Part shown: positions 8,366 through 17,305 of the stretch, piece after piece
Layout of the letters: the number at the start of each line of letters is the position of its first letter
Position numbering within the stretch: position 1 is the stretch's first letter
NCBI GenBank assembly: GCA_965203535.1
Contig: OZ241897.1
Coordinates: forward strand, 2,356,001-2,420,000
Direction of reading: 5' to 3'
DNA: 64,000 bases
From: JAJDTT01 sp022827025
Lineage (GTDB): Bacteria; Acidobacteriota; UBA6911; RPQK01; JAJDTT01
Translations under genes and position numbers: made by a program
The notes under the pieces: model-generated
Told to the model about the DNA's origin: nothing
What the model saw: only the letters and a program-made list of their open reading frames with translations
Databases searched by the model: none

Positions 8366-8464
8366 GGATGGAATGAGATTATTCTAAGTGCATACCGAAA
8401 AAGCCACCACTGAGCCTGATCCATTACGGATGCTGCCTACCAGCGGAGCCGTCGTTGGACGAGA

Positions 8465-9919
8465 TCAACCCCAGATCAGAGGCAGCCACCAATTGGCTGC
8501 CGCGAACAGCAGGATCGCGAAAACCAGGTTCAGGGCCAGCCCGGCACGGATCATCTCGCCGATCCTCAGGTATCCCGATCCGAAGACGATGGCGTTGGGC
8601 GGGGTGGCCACCGGAAGCATGAAGGCGCAGGACGCCGCCGTGGTGGCGGCCAGCATCAGCGGGTATGGCTCCTCCCCGGTGGCGGCGGCGAGGGCCGCCA
8701 TGATGGGGATGAAGATGGTCGCCGTCGCCGTGTTGGAGGTGAGCTCGGTGAGGAAGATGACCACCAGAGTCGCCGCCAATACCAGCACGGCATGAGGAAA
8801 CCCTTCCAGAATCGACAACTGGTCGGCCATCCAGGCTCCGAGGCCCGATCGCTGGATCCCATTGGCCAGGGCCAGGCCTCCGCCGAACAGGATCAGCACT
8901 CCCCAAGGAATCTCCTTGGCGTCGGACCATTCCAGGAGCTTCGGCTCCCGCGCCGAGAGCACGAACAGCAGGAGCGCCCCCAGGATGGCGATCATGGTGT
9001 CGCTCACCTCCTCGAGACCGATCCGGACGAACCCCTGGGGCCAGAGGCCTCGCAAGATCCAGAGGCCGGCCACCGACCCCGAGATCAGGAGCACCCTCTT
9101 CTCCGCGGTGCTCATCGCTCCCAGAGCGGCGAGTTGCCGCCGAATATGGCTGCTGCCGGAGTCGGAACGGGTCTCACGTCCCAGGGGACAGGCGATCCGG
9201 GTCAGGTAGAACCAGGCCAGGGGAACTCCCACGGCCGCCAGCGGAATCCCGTAGAGCATCCAGTCCAGGAAGGTCACGGTCCGGTCCATGCTGGTCTCGA
9301 GATACCCGACGAGTATCGCGTTCGGGGGACTCCCCACGATGGTCCCCAGCCCTCCGATGGAGGCCGAGTAGGCCACTCCCAACATCAGGGCCTTGCCGAA
9401 GTTGGAGCGGGAGTTTCCGTCGGGACCCTGCACCTGGATCACGATTCCCAGGGCGATGGGAACCATCATCACCACGCACGCCGTGTTGGAGATCCACATG
9501 GAGAGGAGCGCCGTGGCCGCCATGACGCCCAGGACGACACGGCGAGGGTCCAGGCCGAACAACCCGACGGCCCTGAGGGCGACTCGGCGGGCGAGACCCG
9601 ATTTCTTGAACGCCGCCGAAAGCAGGAACCCGCCCAGGAACAGGAAGATGACGGGATGGCCGTAGGAGAGGGTGACTTCCTTGGCCGGAACGACTCCGGA
9701 CGCGGGAAAAAGGACGATGGGAAGGAGAGCGGTGGCCGGGAGCGGAATCGCCTCGGTCATCCACCAGCAGGCCATCCAGAGAGCCGCGGCTCCGACGGCC
9801 AGCGCTTCGGCTTGCAGGGCTCCCTGCCCCAGCAGGAGAACGCAAACGTAGAGTACGGGACCCAGGACAAGCCCTACCGGCCGGACCCATCCAGTGTCTG
9901 AAACCTCCTTGCTCTTCAT
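8465..9919 (-). CDS. SLC13/DASS-family anion:sodium symporter
   Basis: A 484-residue membrane protein with about eleven or twelve hydrophobic segments. The two DASS signature SNT motifs are clear: WISNTACVVMMVPIALG and LTSNTATATIFIPIMAAL, plus GSPPNAILVGY near the first. These bind Na+ and the carboxylate of di- or tricarboxylates (or sulfate) in the inner membrane. The substrate cannot be chosen from sequence. It stands alone between the ThiO-like gene and the repeat array at 10.0-10.5 kb. Confidence 0.9.
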   Translation of the reverse strand: MKSKEVSDTGWVRPVGLVLGPVLYVCVLLLGQGALQAEALAVGAAALWMACWWMTEAIPLPATALLPIVLFPASGVVPAKEVTLSYGHPVIFLFLGGFLLSAAFKKSGLARRVALRAVGLFGLDPRRVVLGVMAATALLSMWISNTACVVMMVPIALGIVIQVQGPDGNSRSNFGKALMLGVAYSASIGGLGTIVGSPPNAILVGYLETSMDRTVTFLDWMLYGIPLAAVGVPLAWFYLTRIACPLGRETRSDSGSSHIRRQLAALGAMSTAEKRVLLISGSVAGLWILRGLWPQGFVRIGLEEVSDTMIAILGALLLFVLSAREPKLLEWSDAKEIPWGVLILFGGGLALANGIQRSGLGAWMADQLSILEGFPHAVLVLAATLVVIFLTELTSNTATATIFIPIMAALAAATGEEPYPLMLAATTAASCAFMLPVATPPNAIVFGSGYLRIGEMIRAGLALNLVFAILLFAAANWWLPLIWG

Positions 9920-10039
9920 GGCGTTCGATTCCGAATCGGAAACTTACCAGTTCCGGAGTGGGATTTCCCGCCGATTGGAGAGGCGCCCGGAGCGACGACT
10001 TTCCTGTCGCCGAATGAGCGGCGGTATCCTTGTCGCCGC

Positions 10040-10458
10040 TACTGTGCGGGGGTAGGAAAACCCCCGCTTCTGAGAAAACTTGCCCCCCGGAGGGGGGACA
10101 TTCTTGCCCCCCTCTTCGCCGCGGTTGCCTTCGCTGGGCCCCGGCGGGGCCGGAGTTGCGCGAATAGGAGGGGGGACTTTCAGTCCCCCCGTGAGAGTGG
10201 GGGTAGGAAAACCCCCACTCCTTTTCTCGCAGGATTTCGCCGGACCGGGGCCGGTGGGAGAGCTTCTGAGAAAACATGGGGCACACGGAGGGGGGACATT
10301 CTTGTCCCCCTCTTCGCCGCGGTTGCCTTCGCTGGGCCCCGGTGGGGCCGGAGTTGGGCGGATAGGAGGGGGGACTTTCAGTCCCCCCGTGAGAGTGGGG
10401 GTAGGAAAACCCCCACTCCTTTTCTCGCAGGATTTCGCCGGACCGGGGCCGGTGGGGG
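10040..10458 (+). repeat. composite palindrome block, family B, two full tandem copies plus a partial
   Basis: Two near-identical units of about 170 bases (10089-10258 and 10288-10457) are preceded by a partial third (10046-10078). Each unit contains three perfect hairpins: GGGGGACATTCTTGTCCCCC-type, GGGGGGACTTTCAGTCCCCC-type and GTGGGGG…CCCCCAC around TAGGAAAA. A conserved non-palindromic linker (CGCTGGGCCCCGG…GGAGTTGGGCGGATA) and a 3' tail (GGATTTCGCCGGACCGGGG) join them. The 613-base gap 9920-10533 holds nothing else that I can support. Other copies are at 38385-38520 (inverted) and 55236-55429. Confidence 0.85.
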
Positions 10459-10533
10459 ATCTCCTATTCGCTTGCGGGAAACGTCCTCCCGGCATACTCT
10501 TTGACGGCGAATCTCCCGAACGAGGTTTCCATC

Positions 10534-11889
10534 ATGAAGAACCAAGCAATCCGTTCGTTCCGGCTCGCATCTCGCGTTCCCGGTGCTCCCTTGACCTGCC
10601 TTTGCCTGATTTGGGTGGTATTGATTCCGCACGTCGCTCGAGGCGAGGACTGGCCCCAATGGAGGGGGCCGAACCGGGATGGAGTCTGGCGGGAGACCGG
10701 AATCGTCTCCGAACTCCCTGAGGAGTTGAACTTCAAATGGCGGTTGGAGATCGGCCAGGGTTATGCGGGTCCGGCGGTGGTGGGGAATCGGCTCTACGTC
10801 ACCGACCTGGTGCCGGGGCCGGAGGACCGGTCTTCCGGCGGCAACCGGGAGCGGGTGCTCTGCCTGGACGCCGGGACCGGCGCCACTCTCTGGAAGCACG
10901 AATACGCCTGCGACTACGAGATCTCCTACCCGCAAGGGCCTCGCGCCACGCCCACCGTGGATCAGGGCAAGGTCTACACGCTGGGGGCCATGGGCGACCT
11001 CATCTGCCTGGACGCCGCCACCGGAGAGGTCCAGTGGTCCCGGAACTACATCCGGGATTTCGGCGCCCAGCCGCCCATCTGGGGATTTTCCGCGGCCCCT
11101 CTTGTGGACGGCCGGAAGCTCATCGTGATCGCCGGAGGGAGCGAGAACCGTTGCGTACTGGCCCTGGACAAGGAGACGGGCCGCGAGATCTGGAGATCGC
11201 TGGAAGCCGACGAACCGGGCTACTCGGCGCCGGTCATCTTCGAGTTCGGCGGCGCCCGCCAACTCGTCATCTGGAATCCAAGGGGACTCTACGGCCTCGA
11301 TCCGGAGACGGGGCAGGCCTACTGGAGCCGGGAGTTCCCCGTCCGCAACGGACTCACCCTGGCCACCCCGGTCTTCGATCCCGACCGGAACCTCCTGTTC
11401 GTGAGCGCCTTCTACGACGGCCCTCTCATGATGCGCACCGGTTCGGAAAGGCCTTCAGCCGCGCTCCTCTGGAAGGGCAGGAGCACCAGCGAGATCGAAA
11501 CCGACGGCCTGCACTCCCTCATGTGCACGCCGGTCCTGGACCGGGGGCATCTCTACGGTGTGGACAGCTACGGTCAGCTTCGCTGTCTGGACGCGCTGAC
11601 GGGACAGCGAGTCTGGGAGACGCTGAAAGCCACGGGAAAGGGGCGCTGGTGGAACGCCTTCCTGGTCCGGCACCAGAATCGGTTCATCATCCTCAACGAG
11701 CAGGGGGAGATGATCTTCGCCAGGCTCTCTCCGGAAGGCTACCAGGAGACGAGCCGAACCACGCTGATCGAACCGGTGGTGCCCGTCAGGAGGCGCCTCA
11801 CCGTCTGGTCCCACCCGGCGTTCGCCAACCGGTCCATCTACGCCCGCAACAACCGGTCGATCGTCTGCGCCGATCTGTCCGCCCGCTGA
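10534..11889 (+). CDS. exported PQQ-like beta-propeller protein
   Basis: A 451-residue protein with a signal peptide (PLTCLCLIWVVLIPHVARGEDWP, cleavage near ARG-ED) and then the WPQWRGPNRDGVW opening shared by PQQ-binding-like propellers. Blade motifs recur (LCLDAGTGATLWKHEY; ICLDAATGEVQWSRNY; LALDKETGREIWRS; RCLDALTGQRVWET). No PQQ dehydrogenase catalytic signature is seen, so it is probably a periplasmic binding or scaffold protein. The ATG at 10534 was chosen because it begins the signal peptide. A paralogue is at 50148-51359. Confidence 0.85.
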   Translation: MKNQAIRSFRLASRVPGAPLTCLCLIWVVLIPHVARGEDWPQWRGPNRDGVWRETGIVSELPEELNFKWRLEIGQGYAGPAVVGNRLYVTDLVPGPEDRSSGGNRERVLCLDAGTGATLWKHEYACDYEISYPQGPRATPTVDQGKVYTLGAMGDLICLDAATGEVQWSRNYIRDFGAQPPIWGFSAAPLVDGRKLIVIAGGSENRCVLALDKETGREIWRSLEADEPGYSAPVIFEFGGARQLVIWNPRGLYGLDPETGQAYWSREFPVRNGLTLATPVFDPDRNLLFVSAFYDGPLMMRTGSERPSAALLWKGRSTSEIETDGLHSLMCTPVLDRGHLYGVDSYGQLRCLDALTGQRVWETLKATGKGRWWNAFLVRHQNRFIILNEQGEMIFARLSPEGYQETSRTTLIEPVVPVRRRLTVWSHPAFANRSIYARNNRSIVCADLSAR

Positions 11890-11907
11890 GGCGGCGTCTC
11901 CCGCGGA

Positions 11908-13215
11908 CTAAGTCACCAGCCGCGTCGACCAGTGGTCCCGGTACTCCCGGGTCAGCAGGGCGTTGGCCTCCGGGTCGTCCGTGATGGTCTCGGTGGCGGG
12001 ATCGAAACTGAAGCTGCCCCGGGTCCGGGCGGCGATGTTCCCCAAGTGGCAGAGCGAAGTCGACAGGTGGCCCTCCTCCGCGTCGCAGTTGGGAGTCTCA
12101 CGGGTCCGGATGCAGTCGATGAAATTGACGTAGTGTTCCCGGCCGCGTTTGCCTTCGGAGAGTTCCTGGCGAACCAGCCGGTTCTTGGAATCGTAGATGC
12201 GGAAGCCGTAACTGCGGTGTCCGTCGAAGTACCCGGCGACCGCCTTGCCTTCGGTGCCGTAGACTTCCACGCCGTTTTGGCCGTCATTCATCTTGTAGCT
12301 GTTCCAGAGCCGCATCTCGTACTGGATAACCGTATCCTCGTAGTCGAAGACGACGGTCTGGGTGTCGGGCGTCTGCTGGTCGTCGTCGAAGTAGAGCTTC
12401 CGTCCGGCGCCTCGCACCCGCTGCGGCAGACCCGCCTTCATCACCCAACGCGCCACGTCGATCCAGTGGACGCCGTCGTTCCCCAGGTCTCCGCAGCCGT
12501 AGTGCCAGTGCCAGTTGACGGTGCCGCTGTAGTGGTTCCGGTTGAAGGGAAGAACCGGGATGGGACCGTTCCAGAGATCGTAGTTGATGCCGGCCGGGAC
12601 CGGTTCGTCCTCCTTGTGACCGATATTCCGGCGCAACTGGGTGTTCCAGACCTTGGCCATGAGCACCTTGCCGATCTTGCCCGAATGCACGTAATCGATG
12701 AAGCGGTGGGTGTTGGGGCGGCTCCTGGACTGGGTTCCCACCTGCACGATCCGGTCGTACTTGTTCGCCGCCTTCACCATGAGGCGCCCCTCGCGGACGT
12801 TGTGGGAGACGGGCTTTTCCACGTAGACGTCCTTGCCGGCTTCACAGCAGAGTATGGTTCCCGGAGAATGCCAATGGATGGGGGTGGCGATGACCACGGC
12901 GTCCACCGACTTGTCGTCCAGGACCCGCCGGATGTCCTCTTCCATCTTGGGGCGTTTCCCCTGGGTCTCCTCCGCGATCTTGAAGGCGGGACCCACCACG
13001 TTCTGGTCCACGTCGCAGATGTAGGACAGGTCCACGTCGGGCATCTCGCCGAAATAGCGGGTCAGGACCGGACCGCGGCCCCGGACACCCATCATGGCCA
13101 CGCTCACCTTGTCATTGGCCGAGACCCGTTTGCGGCCGCCCAAACCGGCTGCAGCGGCCGACCCGATCGCGGCCCCGCCAGCCAAACTCGCACCGAGAAA
13201 ATTTCGCCTGTTCAC
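11908..13215 (-). CDS. Tat-exported Gfo/Idh/MocA-family oxidoreductase
   Basis: A 435-residue protein with a twin-arginine signal (MNRRNFLGASLAGGAAIGSAAAAG). The Rossmann part begins KVSVAMMGVRGRGPVL, and the catalytic-site motif VYVEKPVSHN supplies the conserved Lys. The C-terminal Gfo/Idh fold includes WHWHYGCGDLGNDGVHWID. These enzymes oxidise or reduce sugars or inositols with NAD(P), often with tightly bound cofactor when exported. The substrate is unknown. It converges on the PQQ-like gene. Confidence 0.88.
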   Translation of the reverse strand: MNRRNFLGASLAGGAAIGSAAAAGLGGRKRVSANDKVSVAMMGVRGRGPVLTRYFGEMPDVDLSYICDVDQNVVGPAFKIAEETQGKRPKMEEDIRRVLDDKSVDAVVIATPIHWHSPGTILCCEAGKDVYVEKPVSHNVREGRLMVKAANKYDRIVQVGTQSRSRPNTHRFIDYVHSGKIGKVLMAKVWNTQLRRNIGHKEDEPVPAGINYDLWNGPIPVLPFNRNHYSGTVNWHWHYGCGDLGNDGVHWIDVARWVMKAGLPQRVRGAGRKLYFDDDQQTPDTQTVVFDYEDTVIQYEMRLWNSYKMNDGQNGVEVYGTEGKAVAGYFDGHRSYGFRIYDSKNRLVRQELSEGKRGREHYVNFIDCIRTRETPNCDAEEGHLSTSLCHLGNIAARTRGSFSFDPATETITDDPEANALLTREYRDHWSTRLVT

Positions 13216-13333
13216 GGAATCACCTCCTGGTCAGGATGGATGAAATACTGGGATTTGGATACCATCCTTTGCGCTGAGAAGCAAGGCGACGGACGCCGCG
13301 GCCAGACGGGGACCGGCGACATCCCGGGAGAAG

Positions 13334-13359
13334 AGGGCACCCACAAGGGGTGCCCCTAC
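13334..13359 (-). repeat. dispersed palindrome, family A (inverted copy)
   Basis: GGCACCCACAAGGGGTGCCC with flanking AGAG and CTAC is the reverse complement of the GTAGGGGCACCCCTTGTGG copy type. The gap 13216-13502 also holds the forward copy at 13454, so the two face each other across about 95 bases containing two GTGAATCGAC repeats. Confidence 0.8.
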
Positions 13360-13453
13360 TGTGGTGAATCGACGCGGAGGCTTGGCTGGAGCGCAACGCA
13401 CGGCGGCCCCTGCGCTGCGGTGAATCGACCGGGATCGAGGACGGGACAGGATA

Positions 13454-13480
13454 GTAGGGACGACCCTTGTGGTCGCCCTC
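13454..13480 (+). repeat. dispersed palindrome, family A
   Basis: GTAGGGACGACCCTTGTGG followed by TCGCCCTC, 23 bases upstream of the tag start codon. It is in opposite orientation to the copy at 13334. Confidence 0.8.
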
Positions 13481-13502
13481 TCGCGGCCGGCGGCTGTAGA
13501 TC

Positions 13503-14087
13503 ATGAAACGCGAGATCTCTGAAGGAGCCATCGTTCGGTGTGATTGGGCGGCGGGGCATCCGCTTCTTGCCGAGTACCACGACCGGGAATGGGGGGTTCC
13601 GGTGCACGACGACCGGAAGCTGTTCGAGTTCCTGGTCCTGGACGCCTTTCAGGCGGGACTGAGCTGGTTGACCATCCTCAAGAAGCGGGAGAATTTTCGG
13701 AAAGCATTCGACGGTTTCGATCCGGAGCGGATCTGCCGGTATGACGAGAGCAGGATTGCCCGTCTGCTCCAGGATGCGGGGATCATTCGGAACCGGCTCA
13801 AGGTGGAATCCACAGTGGGAAACGCCCGCTGTTTCCTGCGGGTCCAAGAGGAGTTCGGGTCGTTCGACCGTTACATCTGGCAGTTCACCGGCGGGCGGAC
13901 GCGCGTCAATGCGTTTGAGAGCCAGGACCGGATTCCGGCCAGGACCCGGGAGTCCGAAGCCATGAGCCGATCCCTCAGGAAGCGGGGGTTCCGCTTCGTG
14001 GGGCCCACCATCTGCTACGCCTTCATGCAGGCCGCAGGCATGGTGAACGATCACCTCACCGGGTGTTTCCGCTACCGGCAGGTCTGA
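13503..14087 (+). CDS. tag: DNA-3-methyladenine glycosylase I
   Basis: A 194-residue Tag protein that excises 3-methyladenine from DNA. The family opening VRCDWAAGHPLLAEYHDREWG contains the zinc Cys and His and the conserved Glu-Trp. The core LDAFQAGLSWLTILKKRENFRKAF and the C-terminal MVNDHLTGCFRY supply the remaining zinc His/Cys. Length is normal. It is a single gene converging on the cation antiporter with about 20 bases between stops. Confidence 0.95.
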   Translation: MKREISEGAIVRCDWAAGHPLLAEYHDREWGVPVHDDRKLFEFLVLDAFQAGLSWLTILKKRENFRKAFDGFDPERICRYDESRIARLLQDAGIIRNRLKVESTVGNARCFLRVQEEFGSFDRYIWQFTGGRTRVNAFESQDRIPARTRESEAMSRSLRKRGFRFVGPTICYAFMQAAGMVNDHLTGCFRYRQV

Positions 14088-14106
14088 GGCGGAACGGCCT
14101 GGACAG

Positions 14107-15165
14107 TTACTCCCCCAGCGTTCCCAGCGAAATCTGCGTCACCAGGTAGGTTCCGTATATGAGCAGCAGCGGGACACCGTACCATCTCTGGAAGTACCCC
14201 CTGGAGGAGGCCCGGAAGATGAAGATCCGGAACAGGACCAGGATGCCCAACATGAAGGGCAGGTGGACGTAGAGGAGGATCTGGGGCAGCGAGGCTCCCG
14301 CCTCCACCACCGGCAAGGGGGCCGCCACGGCCGAGAAACCCACCACGAAGAGGACGTTGAGCACGTCGGCGCCGATGATGTTCCCCACCAGCAGTTCGTT
14401 GTGCCCCCGGTAGATGCTGGCCATGCCGATCACCAGTTCGGGAAGCGAGGTCCCGAAGGCGACCAGGGTGGCGGCGATCACCACCTTGGGGATGAACCAG
14501 TGGTTCTCGGCCAACTCGATCACGCAGCAGATGAGGACCCGGCTGGAGAGCAGGACCAGGACCAGACCGGCCAGCACACTCAGCCAGAGCCGGAGCGTGC
14601 CCTGCGTGACCTCGCCCGCTTCGCTGCCCATCTGGGCGGCCAGCTCGGGATGGCCCCGGCTCCACCGGACCGAAAAAACGAGATAGGCGGCCAGCAACGC
14701 CACGAAGAGGAGACCCATGGAGCGGTCGATGACCGCCTCGTCTCCGGCCATCCGGTAGACGCCCCAGCAGATGAGCACCAGAAACAGACCGGAGCCGAAT
14801 TGGACCCAACCCTGGCGGTTGAGGATGAACCGGTCCGCCGGAAGCCGGGACAGCAGGCACCCCAGGCCGAAGATCAGGCCGGAATCGACAATGATGGAGC
14901 CGACGGCATTGCCCAGGGCCAGGCCCGGCTCGCCGGACCAGGCCGCCACCACCGATACGGCACATTCGGGACTGGTCGTCCCGAGGGAGACGATGGTGGC
15001 CCCCACCACGACCTTGGGAACACCCAGGCCCTGGGCAATCCCGGAGGCCCCCTCCACCACCAGGTCGGCCGCCTTGGCCAACACGGCCACGGACGCCGCC
15101 GAGAGCAGCAGCAACGCCCACTGGGGCAGTCCGGAGAACCACGCTGCGGGAATCAGATGTTCCAA
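14107..15165 (-). CDS. calcium/sodium antiporter, CaCA family
   Basis: A 352-residue membrane protein with two inverted alpha-repeats: GATIVSLGTTSPECAVSVVAA with LGNAVGSIIVDSGLIFGLG, and AATLVAFGTSLPELVIGMAS with LLVGNIIGADVLNVLFVVG. These form the ion-binding centre of YrbG-like exchangers. The start is assigned to TTG at 15165, because an AGGAG site lies seven bases before it and it puts the first membrane segment (WALLLLSAASVAVLAKAADL) near residue 17. The frame remains open to 15423, but that extension is Arg-rich and unlike the family. Confidence 0.88.
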   Translation of the reverse strand: MEHLIPAAWFSGLPQWALLLLSAASVAVLAKAADLVVEGASGIAQGLGVPKVVVGATIVSLGTTSPECAVSVVAAWSGEPGLALGNAVGSIIVDSGLIFGLGCLLSRLPADRFILNRQGWVQFGSGLFLVLICWGVYRMAGDEAVIDRSMGLLFVALLAAYLVFSVRWSRGHPELAAQMGSEAGEVTQGTLRLWLSVLAGLVLVLLSSRVLICCVIELAENHWFIPKVVIAATLVAFGTSLPELVIGMASIYRGHNELLVGNIIGADVLNVLFVVGFSAVAAPLPVVEAGASLPQILLYVHLPFMLGILVLFRIFIFRASSRGYFQRWYGVPLLLIYGTYLVTQISLGTLGE

Positions 15166-15344
15166 ATTGCCACTCCTGCGTCGCCGCTTCCGTTTCGTAA
15201 ACCGCCTTATGTTCCAGTTCCGGCGCCGGAAACTCAAGGCTGTGTTCCAGAAAGTGAATCTTATCTGTGCCCAGGGGGACTTGCGCCTGTGCGCCTCCGC
15301 CCGCCGTCTCGGCCGGTGCAGAGGAGATTGGCCGGGCATCGTAG

Positions 15345-15350
15345 TAGACT
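15345..15350 (+). promoter_or_regulatory. predicted -10 box TAGACT upstream of the Gfo/Idh gene
   Basis: GTAGTAGACTGGG lies 45 bases before the ATG at 15396. The hexamer matches the recurring box; no clear -35 is present. Confidence 0.35.
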
Positions 15351-15395
15351 GGGAAAAGACATCGCCAAACCGGTCGAGGGAGGACAAAACGGACC

Positions 15396-16715
15396 ATGAA
15401 GGTGCAATCGAACCGACGGGCATTCCTGAAGCGCCTGGGGATGGGAAGCTTGGCTGCGGCGGCGGCCCCGGCCATCATCCGGGCCAGGTCCTCCCACTCC
15501 CGGCTCCGCCTGGCGGGTGTCGGAGTGGGTGGAAAAGGTTGGACCGACCTGGGGGAGTCTGCCCTGGGCCACGACGTGGTGGCCATCTGCGACGTCGACG
15601 AGCATCGGCTGGAACGGGCCGCGCAGCGTTATCCGGGCGCAAAAAAGTACACGGACTGGCGCAAGCTGCTGGAACAGAAGGACATCGACGCGCTGACCAT
15701 CTCCACGCCCGACCACATGCACGCAGCCGTCGCCTACCAGGCCATGTCCCTGGGCAAGCATGTGTATACCCAAAAACCTCTGACCCACTCGGTCTACGAA
15801 GCACGCGCCCTCACTCGATTGGCCAAGGAAAAGGGCGTCGTCACCCAGATGGGCATCCAGCATCACTCCCTGGCCCCCTTGAGAACGGGCGTCCAGGTGG
15901 TCCGGGACGGGGTCATCGGAAAGGTCCGGGAGGCGCACGTCTGGACCAACCGCCCCGGGACCTACTGGAAACAGGAGATCCAGCGTCCCTCCCGGAAGGA
16001 CCCGGTGCCGGACCACGTCCACTGGGACCTGTGGCTGGGCGTGGCTCCCGAAAGGCCGTACGTGGACGGAGACGTCTACCATCCCTTTCACTGGCGCGGC
16101 TGGTGGGATTTCGGCACCGGCGCTCTGGGAGACATGGGCTGTCACCTGATCGACCCCGCCATCAACGCCCTGGAGTTGGGGCCTCCGTCCGCGGTCTGGG
16201 CGGAGGGCACCGATCCTCTGCCCGAGAGCGCTCCCCGCTGGTCCATCGTCCACTACGAGTTTCCGGGCACCCGCTACACGACGCCGACCCTGCCCCTGAC
16301 CTGGTACGAAGCGGGGATGCGGCCGCCCCGCCAGCTCTACGGCGCCCCCGACGACTGGCCCGGCTGGAGCAACGGGAATCTGTTGATCGGTGAGAAGGGG
16401 AACCTGCTGATGGCCGGGGGCCAACGTCCCATCCTGTTTCCCATGGAACGTTTCGCCGACTACGTCTTCCCCACCCAGCCGGACGAGAGTCACTACACCC
16501 AATGGGTCAACGCCATTCTGGGGAAGGATACGGCTTCGACCGACTTCTCGTATTCCGGCCCCCTGACGGAAACGGTGCTGTTGGGGAACGTGGCTTTCCG
16601 GACCGGCAAGAAGTTGAAGTGGGACAGCGCCAATCTGAAGGCGATTGGCGTCCCGGAGGCGGACCAGCACCTGCGCCGTCCCTACCGCAAGGGTTGGGAA
16701 ACGGAAGGTCTCTGA
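15396..16715 (+). CDS. Tat-exported Gfo/Idh/MocA-family oxidoreductase
   Basis: A 439-residue protein with a Tat signal (NRRAFLKRLGMGSLAAAAAP). The Rossmann segment RLRLAGVGVGGKGWTDL follows. The active-site loop reads HVYTQKPLTHSVYEAR, so the usual EKP is QKP; the Lys is kept. This variant is common in a large environmental subgroup of the family. WWDFGTGALGDMGCHLIDPA is the sugar-binding segment. It is probably a periplasmic sugar oxidoreductase of unknown substrate, only distantly similar to the 11908 and 22027 genes. Confidence 0.88.
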   Translation: MKVQSNRRAFLKRLGMGSLAAAAAPAIIRARSSHSRLRLAGVGVGGKGWTDLGESALGHDVVAICDVDEHRLERAAQRYPGAKKYTDWRKLLEQKDIDALTISTPDHMHAAVAYQAMSLGKHVYTQKPLTHSVYEARALTRLAKEKGVVTQMGIQHHSLAPLRTGVQVVRDGVIGKVREAHVWTNRPGTYWKQEIQRPSRKDPVPDHVHWDLWLGVAPERPYVDGDVYHPFHWRGWWDFGTGALGDMGCHLIDPAINALELGPPSAVWAEGTDPLPESAPRWSIVHYEFPGTRYTTPTLPLTWYEAGMRPPRQLYGAPDDWPGWSNGNLLIGEKGNLLMAGGQRPILFPMERFADYVFPTQPDESHYTQWVNAILGKDTASTDFSYSGPLTETVLLGNVAFRTGKKLKWDSANLKAIGVPEADQHLRRPYRKGWETEGL

Positions 16716-16728
16716 GTCCTGCTCCGAC

Positions 16729-17271
16729 TTACGGGGCCGGAAACCCCTCGGCACTCTTCAGCCGTTCCACCTGGTCGTAGTGACGGTCGGTGTGGAACCG
16801 GAGAAACTCCAGCCGCTGGTAGGCGTCCAGGGGTCCCGACAGGTAGTGCAGATCCAGCGCCAGGGAAGGGTCCAGTCCCGCCAGGACCCGGGGGATCCGC
16901 TCCAGGGTCGGCTGGCATGCTTCATAGCGGGCGATCCAATAGGAGAGGGGACCCTCCCCCACGGGGTCGGTCTCGACCATGGCCTTCTCCTTGGGCTTCC
17001 AGGTCTTTGCGATCACCTCATCGATGGGTAGGCCACGATGTACGGCTTCGCCCGCCTGGAGGGAGACTCCCTGGCGCAACGCTTCGGCCGCCAGCCAGAT
17101 CCGCTGAACGCCCCTTTGCTCCGACAGGACCAGGTGCTCGATGTGCGCCTGGACCGACCAGCCGCCCGTCCCCTTGAAGGCGGCTTGCGCAGGCGTCAGT
17201 CCCCGGTTGGCGTCGATGATCCGCCGCCTTGCGGCATCGGCCGTTGCGATCAGCTCAAGAATACGATCCAT
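16729..17271 (-). CDS. DinB-like four-helix protein
   Basis: A 180-residue DinB/YfiT-superfamily protein. WSVQAHIEHLVLSEQRGVQRI holds the first metal His region, and LRFHTDRHYDQVERL gives the C-terminal HxxxH-like pair. Proteins of this fold are metal-dependent transferases (for example thiol transferases using bacillithiol or mycothiol) or damage-inducible proteins of unknown role. No partner gene hints at the substrate. It is preceded on the same strand, 34 bases away, by the deoxyhypusine-synthase-like gene. Confidence 0.8.
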   Translation of the reverse strand: MDRILELIATADAARRRIIDANRGLTPAQAAFKGTGGWSVQAHIEHLVLSEQRGVQRIWLAAEALRQGVSLQAGEAVHRGLPIDEVIAKTWKPKEKAMVETDPVGEGPLSYWIARYEACQPTLERIPRVLAGLDPSLALDLHYLSGPLDAYQRLEFLRFHTDRHYDQVERLKSAEGFPAP

Positions 17272-17305
17272 GATTCACCTCGATCCGAACGGGCGAGAGC
17301 CGGCG

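Noticed and set aside
9944..10721. Proline/glycine-rich frames over the family-B repeats on both strands
   Set aside because: They simply translate the palindromes; the same peptide appears in unrelated places wherever the repeat occurs.
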